Source of the DNA: Neolentinus lepideus HHB14362 ss-1
Taxonomy: Eukaryota > Basidiomycota > Agaricomycetes > Gloeophyllales > Gloeophyllaceae
Reading direction: 5' to 3'
Length of the DNA stretch: 64,000 bases
Assembly: GCA_001632425.1 (NCBI GenBank)
Contig: KV425567.1
Location: 310,001-374,000, forward strand
The notes beneath the pieces are model-generated. The model made no database searches. It was not told the origin of the DNA and was given only the letters and a program-made list of their open reading frames with translations. The position numbers were made by a program, and so were the translations under genes. Below, one piece after another: positions 22,601 to 32,204 of the stretch (positions are counted from its first letter, which is position 1; each line of letters opens with the position of its first letter).

Positions 22601-23659
22601 GACGAAATCGAGATGGAGCAGCAAGAACGAAAGCGGAGGCAAATGCTGAACAAGGAATTTAGGTTGTTTGCGGAGAAAATTTCTGAAGCCGTAACTGCAT
22701 CTGTGGGTCCCCCTGCCTTAGTTAGATTGGTCTTTCTTCTCAACTCGCACGCAGACCGGCGACGCACTGGAGCCTGATGTTCCGTTCCGGGAACTGTCCT
22801 TTGAAGGTGTACCGTTCCGCACGAACGTCCGCCTTCAGCCCACGACGGAGTGTCTGGTATATCTGTCAGATCCGCCGTTTCTCGTCGTCACCCTCAGCGA
22901 CATCGAGATCGCATCTCTCGAGCGTGTGCAATTCGGGTTGAAGCAATTCGACTTGGTACTCATCTTCAAGGACTTCACGAAGCCGCCTCTTCACATCAAT
23001 TCGATTCCTAGCGCACAACTGGATGATGTGAAAAACTGGCTGGAGTGCGTGTCCATCCGTGTTATCTTCATTCTAGTTCCGGAGTGCCTAATGCTCATGA
23101 ACACAGCTCTGTTGATATCCCACTAAGCGAGGGTCCTGTGAACCTCAACTGGGGACCTATCATGAAGACCATCAACGAGGATCCGTATGATTTCTTCCAG
23201 CAGGGCGGCTGGAGTTTCTTGGGAGGTGCGACAGGTGGCGTCGAGGTATGAATTGCATTCGGATCTTCTTTATCAAGAACTGGCTGTTGATCCTATGTGC
23301 AGAGTGATCAAGAGGAGTCCTCTGAGGAGGAATCTGAGTATGAGCAGGAGCAGGAAGAGTCGGAGTTTTCCGAGAGTGACAACAACGAGAGCGACTTCAA
23401 TGATTCGGCAGGTGGAAGTGAATCGGGCAGCGGGTCCGACTTCGACGATGGCAGTGATGGAGAAGATTGGGACGAATTGGAACGCAAGGCGGCCAAGTGT
23501 AAGTCCTTTGGCTCTATCACAGTGTCACCTTCTCTGATACCGGTACTCCTAGCCGACCGGAAGCGTGCGGAGTCCGGTCGTGGTCATGACTCTGACGATT
23601 CGGATGCGAAGCCGAAGAAGGCTCCTGCGAAGGCCAACGGGAAGACCAAAGGACGTTAG
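19647..23659 (+). CDS. SPT16: FACT complex histone chaperone subunit Spt16
   Basis: Histone chaperone subunit that, with Pob3 and Nhp6, loosens and rebuilds nucleosomes during transcription and replication. Sixteen exons give 1059 residues: 19647-19712, 19772-19885, 19936-20020, 20079-20356, 20413-20616, 20664-20864, 20925-21089, 21139-21263, 21322-21760, 21811-21981, 22032-22341, 22401-22690, 22755-23044, 23107-23245, 23303-23498, 23553-23659. The aminopeptidase-like N domain runs to about residue 430 ([56 protein letters not shown]). The dimerisation and middle domains follow ([58 protein letters not shown]). The C-terminus is a long Asp/Glu/Ser tail ending in a Lys-rich stretch, as usual for histone binding. 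Complete and intact. Confidence 0.96.
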
Positions 23660-24485
23660 TATTCCAACTATCGTTCAACCTGATCGTCCTGCATTACTGT
23701 ACTATCCTAGTTGTCTTATATCCTAGTTGTCTTATGCTATCTCATTTGTCTGCCCACTTTTTTCCATGACGCACTCGCTACATGACAATATTACTGTATA
23801 AATGTCGTGCCATTTCATCCACCTAAGAAGTGAAGACACGTGCTCCAAGGCACTGTCGTCGATACATTTCATGAAAGGCTGAGGGTCGTCAAGATATACT
23901 ATAAAATTTACCGCTCCACTACTAGGTGAGTAGTATAGCATTTAAATCCTCTGAGCACATTGGCCCATCTAGCTCTGCCGCCTCGCACTGGCGAGCAATA
24001 GCCCGGGCAATGTTGCATATTCGAATTAATTTGTTCCGCTGGCCGCTCAATAGAAGAGTCCCGACGATATAACTCCTTCAGTGGGTCGTGAAACGGCTTA
24101 TAAGTAGCACTTCCTCGGAGTCGTAAGCTGATACGTTCCGTTAGCCATGTCATCAAATAGTAGACGATAGAATGACCACAGAAGACTGTCGGTGCAGCAT
24201 CGTTCATCCTGTGAGGTATCTGTGGCAATACAAGAATTAGCGCGCGTACGGATGTTGTTGTAGAGTGTGCCAAAATATGTGTCTTAGCAGCTGCAACTAC
24301 AACGTTCGATCTCGGAAGGCGAGCTGGAGGAAGAACTCGTCGCGCGGGGACCCTAGGGGCGTGCATATAAGTACCCGGTGCATTATAAGATACATACGCG
24401 ATGGGAAGCTTTATAGCTACATATATATTATGAAATGCCATGTATCTGTGTTGTCCAAATAGGTGAGATTCTATACCAGACCATG
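23660..24485. other. Intergenic, 826 bp, convergent
   Basis: Lies between the ends of SPT16 and the minus-strand hydrolase. It holds the 16-bp tandem duplication. A 193-codon open frame on the minus strand (23908-24489) has no recognisable domain and no conserved-looking structure, so I do not call it. Confidence 0.4.
23703..23734. repeat. Tandem 16-bp duplication in SPT16 3' flank
   Basis: TATCCTAGTTGTCTTA occurs twice head-to-tail (23703-23718, 23719-23734), about 45 bp after the SPT16 stop. It probably lies in the 3' UTR. Confidence 0.8.
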
Positions 24486-25396
24486 TCATCCGGACGGGGC
24501 TCCCGACTCCTTCACGGGTCTCCTCTTTTCTGGCATCCAGGAAAAGAGGTCATGGTCACTGTAGGCATTATGCCAAGAATCATGCTCCGCGTTTGCGTAT
24601 CTGGTGAAGTGCACCCCATCAGCACCAGCCGTACGAAGGGAGCGTTCCATCTCGATGCGTTCTTCGATGGGACTAATTGGATCCATCTCACCATGATATA
24701 TCCTGGAGAACGCTGTGGTCAGAGGCTTCGCTGCAAAGAGAACGGAGCTCACAATGCTCACCACTGCGAGACGAACTTGATATTTCTCGCCAACGCAGGA
24801 TCGACACTGCTGCATATGGGCATCAGCGCAGCGGATCGATCTGGCGTCCGCAATCCCAGCGACCATGTTCCATGACCTCCCATGGAAAAGCCCGAGATGT
24901 GAATGTGGTCGACGTCGATGTTGTACGCTTCCGAAAGCTCGTCAAGCAGCCTGGCAGGGATGACAAGACTGCGGTGTTCCGGCCATAGCCGTGGAGCATG
25001 TCCAGTGACGGTGTAATTGTGATGAATTCCGCGGCAACCAGCCTGCACACATCCGGTGAGTCGAGAGCTCGCCAGGGTCCGGCTTCTGAGTGGCACGGCC
25101 GTTGGTGAAGCGGAAGGCAGGGGGGATCTCGACGCTCGGAGGGCCATCCCCAGCTTTCCCTTGTGGATATCGTGCCGAAGGCAGGGGTACGATTCGTTGA
25201 ACCCTTTCTGTGACTCACCCGCGTAGTGAAGGGAAAGGATTATAGGCCATTTGCGGTTCGGTGATAAAGTGTACGCAGGTGGTACGGACAAAAAGTAGCA
25301 TCTGAAAGAAGCGGATGAGTTTGTTTGTAATAATTAAACGAGATATACGAAGTTGTGGCCCAGGATCGGGCAGTGGGCTGCGATCCGGCAGACATG
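24486..25396 (-). CDS. Alpha/beta-hydrolase (esterase/phospholipase-like), exon structure partly unresolved
   Basis: The catalytic triad is visible. The nucleophile is in HISGFSMGGHGTW, an Asp in YHGEMDPISP and a His in ANAEHDSWHNAY. This order and spacing suit small predicted esterases/phospholipases related to PHB depolymerase and dienelactone hydrolase. Firm parts: exon 1 25396-25350 (MSAGSQPTARSW...), exon 2 25301-25219 (VPPAYTLSPNRKWPIILSLHYAG), the nucleophile exon (about 24970-24800) and the last exon ending at 24486 (YSDHDLFSWMPEKRRP). The part between exon 2 and the LLDELSEAYNID block does not splice cleanly; the best path uses an 86-bp intron and yields a poor match. The usual oxyanion HGAGE motif reads HYAG. 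This may be a diverged or decaying gene. Confidence 0.55.
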
Positions 25397-25847
25397 GATG
25401 AACGACGGATAACCAGGGGGTGAATGGGATGATGCCCCTAAGACTTCGGCAGGCTTTTATAGCCTCGATAATATTGTTGACACGACACAGCTTCAAATTT
25501 ATCGCTGTTCGAGAAAAGTAAAACATACCATGTTAGGAGATTCTTCAGAGTGAAAAGACCACGTCTGACACATTATCTTGGGTATTATAGAGAGCACTGA
25601 CTTCCGGACAAGTTAAGTGTGACGACCATTAGCTTCTAGCCCTCTCAAGGGAGCCAGGATACCCTTGGTATACTCAAGTCGGCGATGGCTTGAGCGCTCA
25701 ATTGCTGCTAATTGCTGATCCAAAGTTAGACTTGGTACGCGTCTCCTAAAAAAGACTTAGTAGGCGAGCAACTGTCTTTAATGGAATCCAAAGTCGTGCA
25801 CAGCCGCAACCCTCCTCTCAATTTGCAATTGAGTATTGAGAATCTGG
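25397..25847. promoter_or_regulatory. Divergent promoter region, 451 bp
   Basis: Separates the hydrolase from the PDK gene. No coding signal. A near-perfect local repeat (ttgctgctaattgctgat, about 25702-25720) is the only feature noticed. Confidence 0.35.
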
Positions 25848-27348
25848 ATGTCTTCAACCTTGTTCAGGTGTAAACCGGTATACGCTTTTGCAAGGCAGCG
25901 GAGGCCCTTCGTATTGCATCGACGTCCCCCGGATCCTGTTCCGTCAGGTTTGGCAGAACTACTCGAGAAACACTCACACCGCCCTCCAACGCCCTTGACA
26001 CTCTCGACACTCCTTTCGCTTGGTCGGCCGCCGACTCCTAAGTCTGTATTGACTTCCGTTTCCTATGTTCAGGCTGAGATACCGCGTCGACTGGCCCAGC
26101 GAGTCAAGTCATTGCAAGAGTTACCCTTCATTGTAGGGACGAATCCGTTTGTAGCACGCATTCTGGAAGCACATCGGACTAGTTTTCTATGGCTGGCCAC
26201 GCAGCCGTCTGTCAGGACACTGGAGGATAATGCCGATTTCATCTCTCAGCTGGAGACTTTGGTGCAGAGCCATGCAAATGACATTCCGACCTTAGCAAGA
26301 GGGTGAGCATATGCAGAAGTCTTTCTAGGTCTCACTCATACGATGGAAAGCTGCTCAGTTTTCAGGAGTGTACGCGGTACATGTCCTCCACGCAGATTAG
26401 TAATTTCTTGGACGGTGCTATACGCAATCGCATTGCCGTGCGGCTGCTCGCTGAGCAACATATAGCACTGTCCAGAGCGCTGAATTCTTCTGAAGAAGTT
26501 ATGGATCGCATAGGTGTTGTAGAGCTGGCGTGCTCTCCGGCCCACACGATCAAAATGTGTGGCGCATGGGTGTCTGAACTATGTGAAGCTACCCTTGGTG
26601 CGAGTCCTGAAATTACATTAGACGGCGACGTAGATGCAACTTTCGTGTAAGTGCTGGCTACTTTGTTCGTGTGGATCACCCTTGAATATATCTTTAGTTA
26701 TGTACCAGTTCATCTGGAATACATTGCTACAGAGATATTGAAAAATTCGTTCCGTGCAACTGTCGAGCATCACTACAAGCATCACGGAATGTCTTCTCGA
26801 GGCCCCATCCCCCCTGTCATTATCACCGTCTGTCCGTCCCGAAAACTTGATGGTCGATCCCATATTGGACTTAGAATTCGAGATCAAGGTGGCGGCGTTT
26901 CCCCCGCAAATATGGCCAGAATATTCTCATATGCCTTTACTACTGCCGATCGCAGCACAGGGAGGGAAGAGATTGGTGGTGGACCGTACGCCGCGCAACA
27001 CGTTGGAGGCGGTGCGGCAGTCGGCGTGGGAAGTGTAGGAGAAGGGAATTTATTCGAAGAGATGACCGGTAAAGGCTTGCAAGTCGGAATGGGCACAATT
27101 GCTGGTTTGGGTTATGGCTTACCCATGAGCAGACTATATGCGAGGTAGGTTATTAGGTCCCGACCATTCGCCACGAATTTAATCAGTTCTCCCAGATACT
27201 TTGACGGTTCACTGAACCTTCTCTCCCTCGATGGATGGGGTATGTGCCGACTTTCCCCTCATCTCCGCATTGTTCTAATCAAGTTACAGGCAGTGATGTC
27301 TTTGTGCAGCTGAGATGTCTTGACGAAGCGGGGGAGATGGAGGTTTGA
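25848..27348 (+). CDS. Mitochondrial pyruvate dehydrogenase kinase family protein
   Basis: Protein kinase of the mitochondrial PDK/BCKDK family (GHKL ATPase fold), which inactivates the E1 subunit of the pyruvate (or branched-chain keto acid) dehydrogenase complex. Five exons (25848-26302, 26359-26646, 26698-27144, 27196-27239, 27290-27348) give 430 residues. The N-terminus (MSSTLFRCKPVYAFARQRR) is a presequence. The H-region reads NRIAVRLLAEQHIAL, the N box ATEILKNSFRATVEHH, the G1 box RIRDQGGGVSPANMARIFSYAFTT with motif DxGGG, and the G2 region GLGYGLPMSRLYARYFDGSL. A Gly-rich insert (about residues 345-385) lies between G1 and G2, as in other fungal members. I cannot separate PDK from BCKDK from sequence alone. 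The start 12 bp downstream of a TTG is the only ATG in a suitable position. Confidence 0.9.
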
Positions 27349-27733
27349 TTGGCTGAGATACATTGCTCGCTTTAGAACGAGCTGACTAGTGTAACGGGTG
27401 AGCATTAAGGTGCCTCTATACTGTTCTGCGGTCTCAGATATAACATCACAGCTTGTTATGCGCAGCGGAGTGAGACTGAACGCAGTTGCGCAGACGAGCA
27501 GTAAGTTAGTTGGTAAATTTTCAGGATTACCCAGTCGCTCCTGTAGCCAGCTGCAGAAGCTACTTGACTGCTTGGCAACGAGTCTGTCGTTGAAGAGGTG
27601 TAGTTAGAAAATTTAGCACAGTACATCGGCCTGTATGTATCGTAGTGTATTCCGCGTCTCTCCCCTGGACTGCCACCTGCCTTGCGGGTCAGCTTGAGCT
27701 CGCTAGCTGTTCTCAGCTCTTCCCCCACCAAGG
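27349..27733. other. Intergenic, 385 bp
   Basis: Between two co-oriented genes. Nothing recognised beyond flanking untranslated sequence. Confidence 0.35.
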
Positions 27734-30700
27734 ATGACATCGACCATGAGCTTTTCCACATGGGACCCGCCAACCGTGCAAGTGGTGCAACCGCCGCACC
27801 TTGAGGGTGATGCGGACCTAGCCACGGAAATACTACCTGGACCTCCACCTCTGCAGGCCGTACGACAAACAGGGGTTGCGCATAGACGCGATCCTAAGAA
27901 ACCTGGTGTATCGTATTTACCGGTTTCTGACCCGGGAACTACCTACAGTGGTCATACGGCGCCCGCCATGACCGCAATAGAGATTGATGGTCCCAGGAGG
28001 AAACGAACAAGGGTCGGTGGGGGGTGAGTGCCATGTCCTTTTCTTCCGTTTGATGGATCGTTGATGATACCCTTCCTGTTCTATTATGTCTCGTACCGGC
28101 CGGCTGCCCCATGTCCCTTTGAATCCACGGGCCCTCCCACGTCACCCGTACGTTTGTCGGGTATGCCCCAAAAGCTCCGCGAGGGAGCGTGCCCAGCGTG
28201 CCTCTACCCGCAACGTGAATGCGGCTCCATCATTTTCTTCTGACATTACAATCGGTGCAGGGCCAACGGCGTCACCACCACCTCCTATGCACGATTCAGA
28301 TGCTATGTCAGTGCAGATGGAGACGGAGCTCCCATATCTGTCGCGATCTAACTCGCTACAGCATATGGATATGGGTGATAATGGTGGCAGTGGGAGCGCT
28401 TCTACCAATGGCGCTAGGAAGGACAAGGGGAAAGGTAAAGAGAAGGAGAAGGTCATACTGAGGGTGAAGGAGGAGCCAGTAAATGTAATTGTACCACCAG
28501 CAGTTGATTTATCACCATCGACGGTACGATATTGCAACTCCAGCGTCCACTAGTAAAATTTCCTGACAATTCTTCACAGCCTAATGAAGATCATTGCTCC
28601 GCCTGCCGTTCCCTAGGGGCCCTCGTCTATTGCGACGGTTGTCCTCGGGCGTTTCATTTCTGGTGTTTAAACCCGCCCATGGAACCCAACGATGTACCGG
28701 AGGGAGATACTAGATGGTTCTGCCCTAGTTGTAGTCTTCGCCAGGTGCGTCTATGTGGTCGTGTGTGATGACAACTCATTAACATTTGTAGTATAGAATC
28801 CTCCCCCAAATCCCGCACCGTCATTTTTTGCGCCTATGATATATCATGTTCAGACTACTATACCCACGGAATATCAGCTTCCTGATGATATCCGCGGGTT
28901 TTTCAAAGACGGTAAGATTGCACGCCATGCTTGCTATGTCTCAACTTAATCTTTGTGAGAAGTGGCAACCAACGCGAGAGGTGCATATGTTGATGCTTCC
29001 GAGGTCAAGCCGCCTCGTTTAAAGTATGTATACATTGTATTGTTCAGCTGGATACTTATTAAACTACACAGTCGGCACGGACAACTCGAAGATCGTGATC
29101 CCCATCGCTTGAAAGACCGGAATGGAGCACCGGTTCTATGTTTCCGCTGTGGCACCTCTGCTTTACCTGATGATGCAGCCGCCTTATCTCCAGCGGTCAA
29201 GCGTGCTAGAAAGTTGTCTTCGACTACCTCTACGCCAGGGGCTTGGAAGAGCATCGTCTCTTGTGATTACTGCGACCTGCATTGGCATCTCGACTGCCTC
29301 GATCCGCCTCTCCCTCAAATGCCCTCCTTTGGGAGAAAATGGATGTGTCCAAATCACGCCGAACACGTCTTGGTAAGAGTTCCTCTTCGCATCTTGGTAC
29401 AGAGCTAAGCATCACGATTTTCGCATGCAGCAACCAAAGCATCGCGTCCCTAAACATAACGCGCCTCCCATCGAGATCACTCGACCATATCAACGGAACA
29501 ACGGCAACATCGAGATTATTCAATCCGAGCCTGCGTCTGCAGTTTCAAAAGTCTCCGTGGACGAGGTTATGATTAACGGTCGGCGATATCGGGTGCCAGA
29601 GAAGGTTGTTGTGCTAGACTTCTGGAATAAAGTCAAGAATAACCATGGCCATCGGCGAAGGTGAGCAGGGTAGCCCAACTCTGGAATTGCGCCTCATCGC
29701 AGCTATCAGAGACTTCGATATTCCCAGCACGGCATCGTCTCCTCTTACTACGCTCAGTGAACTGGACATGGACGACATTCCTTCCAGTACCTCTCAATCC
29801 CTACAACATGATGATGAGGATATGCGAATAGCTGAGGTAGGTATTTCCCGACTGCACTGCTTCGGGGTTACTAATACCGCAACGGTAGCTGTTGTGCGGG
29901 CTGAGAGTCACGGCGACCCAGAGTAGTGAAGCGCCTTCAAGTCCCTGCATGCCTGAGCCGAGCGAAAGTTCGGTAGACAGCAACGTTGACACTGCGAATA
30001 AGCGACAAAGGACTGTAGGCCCTTCGCAGAAAGCTGCTGTTGCAAAGGCATCCGAACCTCGAAAGACAGAGCGCAGACGTGGACGCCCAAGCACTTCAGC
30101 CCATACGAATGGAACGACGAAAGTCGAGCAAGACGATGTGAGTGCTTCCTGACACCACTATTGCATTGTACTGAGCAACATCTTGGTAGACCGACTATAT
30201 TCCTAGTGTGGGTCCCGGTTCTGGTAAGGTCGCGCAGAACTCTCTGCCCAAGAACGGCCAAATTGCAGAGACTGAGAGTTCAGTACGACCCAGGCGGTCA
30301 GGACGTGTCCCGCAGCCTCGCAGAAGATCACCGCTCCCGTCTCGAGTCGCCAGTCTCGAGTCTTTGACGGTAACTCCTGACCGGAAAACATCACCGTCCG
30401 AGAAGGCGAAGTCGCACTTGACACCACCTGCTGCCGTGGCCGATGCGATCCCCGTCCCTGTTCCTGCGTCTGCTTCTGGTGCATCTAACCACGGTGTTGC
30501 ACAAAGCAATCCGCCTCAGAGCCAGTCCTTGAAGATTCGGTTACCTCGTCTTAATAGCCTTAGCATATCTTCCATTTCAGGTCGTTCAGCACCTTCCACC
30601 TCGTCGTCACAGCCCTCTGCGAACGATTCGACACCTCACATTGAGTTGCGCAAAGGACAAACAACCGAGGCTCGATCCCGTCGCACCTCTCACCGACGCA

Positions 30701-30771
30701 CGTCCACAGCTGCCTCGGCTGCCAGCACGCCATCACCTTCCAAGCTTGCTGGCAAGAATATAGCAGTATGA
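27734..30771 (+). CDS. Double-PHD-finger chromatin protein, Rco1/PHF12-like
   Basis: Ten exons close to 822 residues: 27734-28023, 28175-28523, 28580-28744, 28797-28911, 28963-29023, 29072-29372, 29431-29660, 29710-29836, 29889-30137, 30190-30771. The first PHD finger (about residues 217-265) reads [20 protein letters not shown], then HFWCLNPP and WFCPSC. A second Cys/His module follows (CFRCGTSAL, then [19 protein letters not shown] and WMCPNH). A linker of the type [24 protein letters not shown] and [11 protein letters not shown] joins them. Two PHD modules with this linker match Rco1/PHF12, the subunit that directs the Rpd3S/Sin3 histone deacetylase to transcribed chromatin. The rest is disordered, with basic AT-hook-like RRRGRPST. 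Intron 1 (151 bp) is about three times longer than the others. Its acceptor may be 28174 or 28183. Confidence 0.78.
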
Positions 30772-31078
30772 TACACGATGGCTCATGATGATATTTATAA
30801 GTTGTTGGTGTATCAGTTGAAATGTAGGCTATTAAATGCATCATGTTAGTCTATGTACCGACTGCACGTTGGTATACGTTGGGACACATGTCCATGGCTT
30901 GTGTCACCAAGCTTAAGCAATGCAGGAAGGCATTCAGATCTTCAGCCTGAGATCGAAGCAACCTAATTTTCCCACGTCAATGTACATTCAAGTACAAAAC
31001 GTGTACTCAAGCTAAGGTGCTGAACCGAAATGAGGAGGGGAAAATGTAGAGTACATACAAATGAGATGAAAAACAGTC

Positions 31079-31093
31079 GAAAAATTAATATTG
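31079..31093. repeat. SINE target-site duplication, left copy
   Basis: Identical over 15 bp to 31466-31480; A-rich start as expected of a LINE endonuclease target. Confidence 0.85.
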
Positions 31094-31204
31094 GTACGGT
31101 GGCTGAGTGGATGTGCCAGTCCGTCCTTGGGTCTGTTTCGGCAGACGCCGGCCTTCATTCACAGGTCGTGGGTTCAAATCCCACAGAAACCACCAGGGAG
31201 TTTT
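31094..31204 (+). promoter_or_regulatory. Internal RNA polymerase III promoter of the SINE (tRNA-like head)
   Basis: A box TGGCTGAGTGG and B box GGTTCAAATCC match the tRNA consensus (TRGCNNAGYNGG and GGTTCGANTCC) with one mismatch in B. A run of four T at 31201-31204 could stop some transcripts early, which would produce a short RNA covering only the head. Confidence 0.65.
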
Positions 31205-31465
31205 AGTGGGTATTACAAATCAGCAGAGTCCCACAGTACCGTGGTAAATCCGTAATATTAACGGCTCTTTATTATGGTCTGCGTAAAACTTGCATTTCTT
31301 CCTGGAGAGATAGCGCTCTTCTCGCTTACGGTCACGCTACATACTGGAGAAGGCAAAGTGTCCCCATCTGGTGCAAGACCCCGGTGCTACGTGCCCGGTT
31401 GTGTGAGGCTGTACCGATTGTCAGTTGTCACATTAACCACATGGCCTCTCAAAAAAAAAAAAAAA

Positions 31466-31480
31466 GAAAAATTAATATTG
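31466..31480. repeat. SINE target-site duplication, right copy
   Basis: Identical over 15 bp to 31079-31093 and placed directly after the poly(A) tail. Confidence 0.85.
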
Positions 31481-32204
31481 ACTTTTCGTGGGTCGGGCCG
31501 GCGGCAGCACGTGATCGGTCAATTCCGCGGTGGCTGAGAATGTGGCACCGGGAAGGTGGCAAGCCGGAGCCACAACGCGTCGTTTCTCGACGCGATCTAC
31601 ACCCAACCGTCACAACAGGATTAAAAGAGAGGTGGAAAAGAAAAAAATCACAAGGTATAGTTTAGCTGGCTGGCCACGCGTAATGGAGAAAAAGGTGCGG
31701 ACGCGCTGAGCCCGAATCGAAGCAGAAAAGAGAGAGCGCCACATGAAGGTCACGTGTGTAGCGCGCGTGGCATCATTCGCACGACTCGACAAGTACTGGT
31801 GCTTGGCAGCCCGCCCAGAGGCACCACCCGGTCCGGAGATAATCGATAAGCCTGTTCGCTCAAGCGCTTAATTATTGACATAGTCTCGTAATCAGACTCT
31901 ATAATACCTGTGGCACGAGATATATACTTTCCTCCGTCAATTCTCCACCTTCCGCCCTCGTACATAGCATTACACGACCTCTCATAGACGCTTACTAGTC
32001 GTAGAGTGGACACGAGTCTGTCATTGTCACTTACAACACTTTTCCTAGCTTACATATGGAGACATAGTTTAAGCTACTTACATGGCTACATACAAGCCAA
32101 AGAATTGTTCAAGGAGCATTAAGGCATTTCAATAAATTAAGTTATGTCAAAATAAGCGTCAGCTTCTGCATACAAGGACGAACTGGCCATCCGCTTTTGA
32201 CAGA

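Larger units (their letters stand above)
31079..31480 (+). mobile_element. tRNA-derived SINE with poly(A) tail and 15-bp target-site duplication
   Basis: A 15-bp direct repeat, GAAAAATTAATATTG, flanks the unit exactly (31079-31093 and 31466-31480). Between them lies 372 bp that begins with a tRNA-like head and ends in 15 consecutive A (31451-31465), the hallmarks of a LINE-mobilised short interspersed element. The head has a pol III A box (31100-31110) and B box (31171-31181). A T-arm (GTGGG, TTCAAAT, CCCAC) is intact and a variable-arm-like hairpin (GGCCT...AGGTC) precedes it, pointing to a Leu/Ser-type tRNA ancestor. The acceptor and D stems no longer pair, so this is not a functional tRNA. 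The perfect duplication implies a recent insertion. Confidence 0.85.
30772..32204. other. Gene-free 1.4-kb region containing a SINE
   Basis: Holds the SINE at 31079-31480 and the promoter of the next gene. Two CACGTG palindromes (31508-31513, 31751-31756), candidate bHLH sites, lie 450-700 bp before the mutase start. No protein gene is supported; short open frames end quickly. Confidence 0.5.

Noticed and set aside
23908..24489. 193-codon open frame on the minus strand
   Set aside because: No domain, no plausible introns, composition unlike neighbouring genes; overlaps the tail region of the hydrolase and SPT16 3' flank. Probably chance.
31093..31192. Functional tRNA (Leu/Ser type) gene
   Set aside because: A and B boxes and the T arm are good, but acceptor and D stems do not pair and no anticodon arm with U33 can be drawn; the unit lies inside a SINE with target duplication and poly(A) tail.
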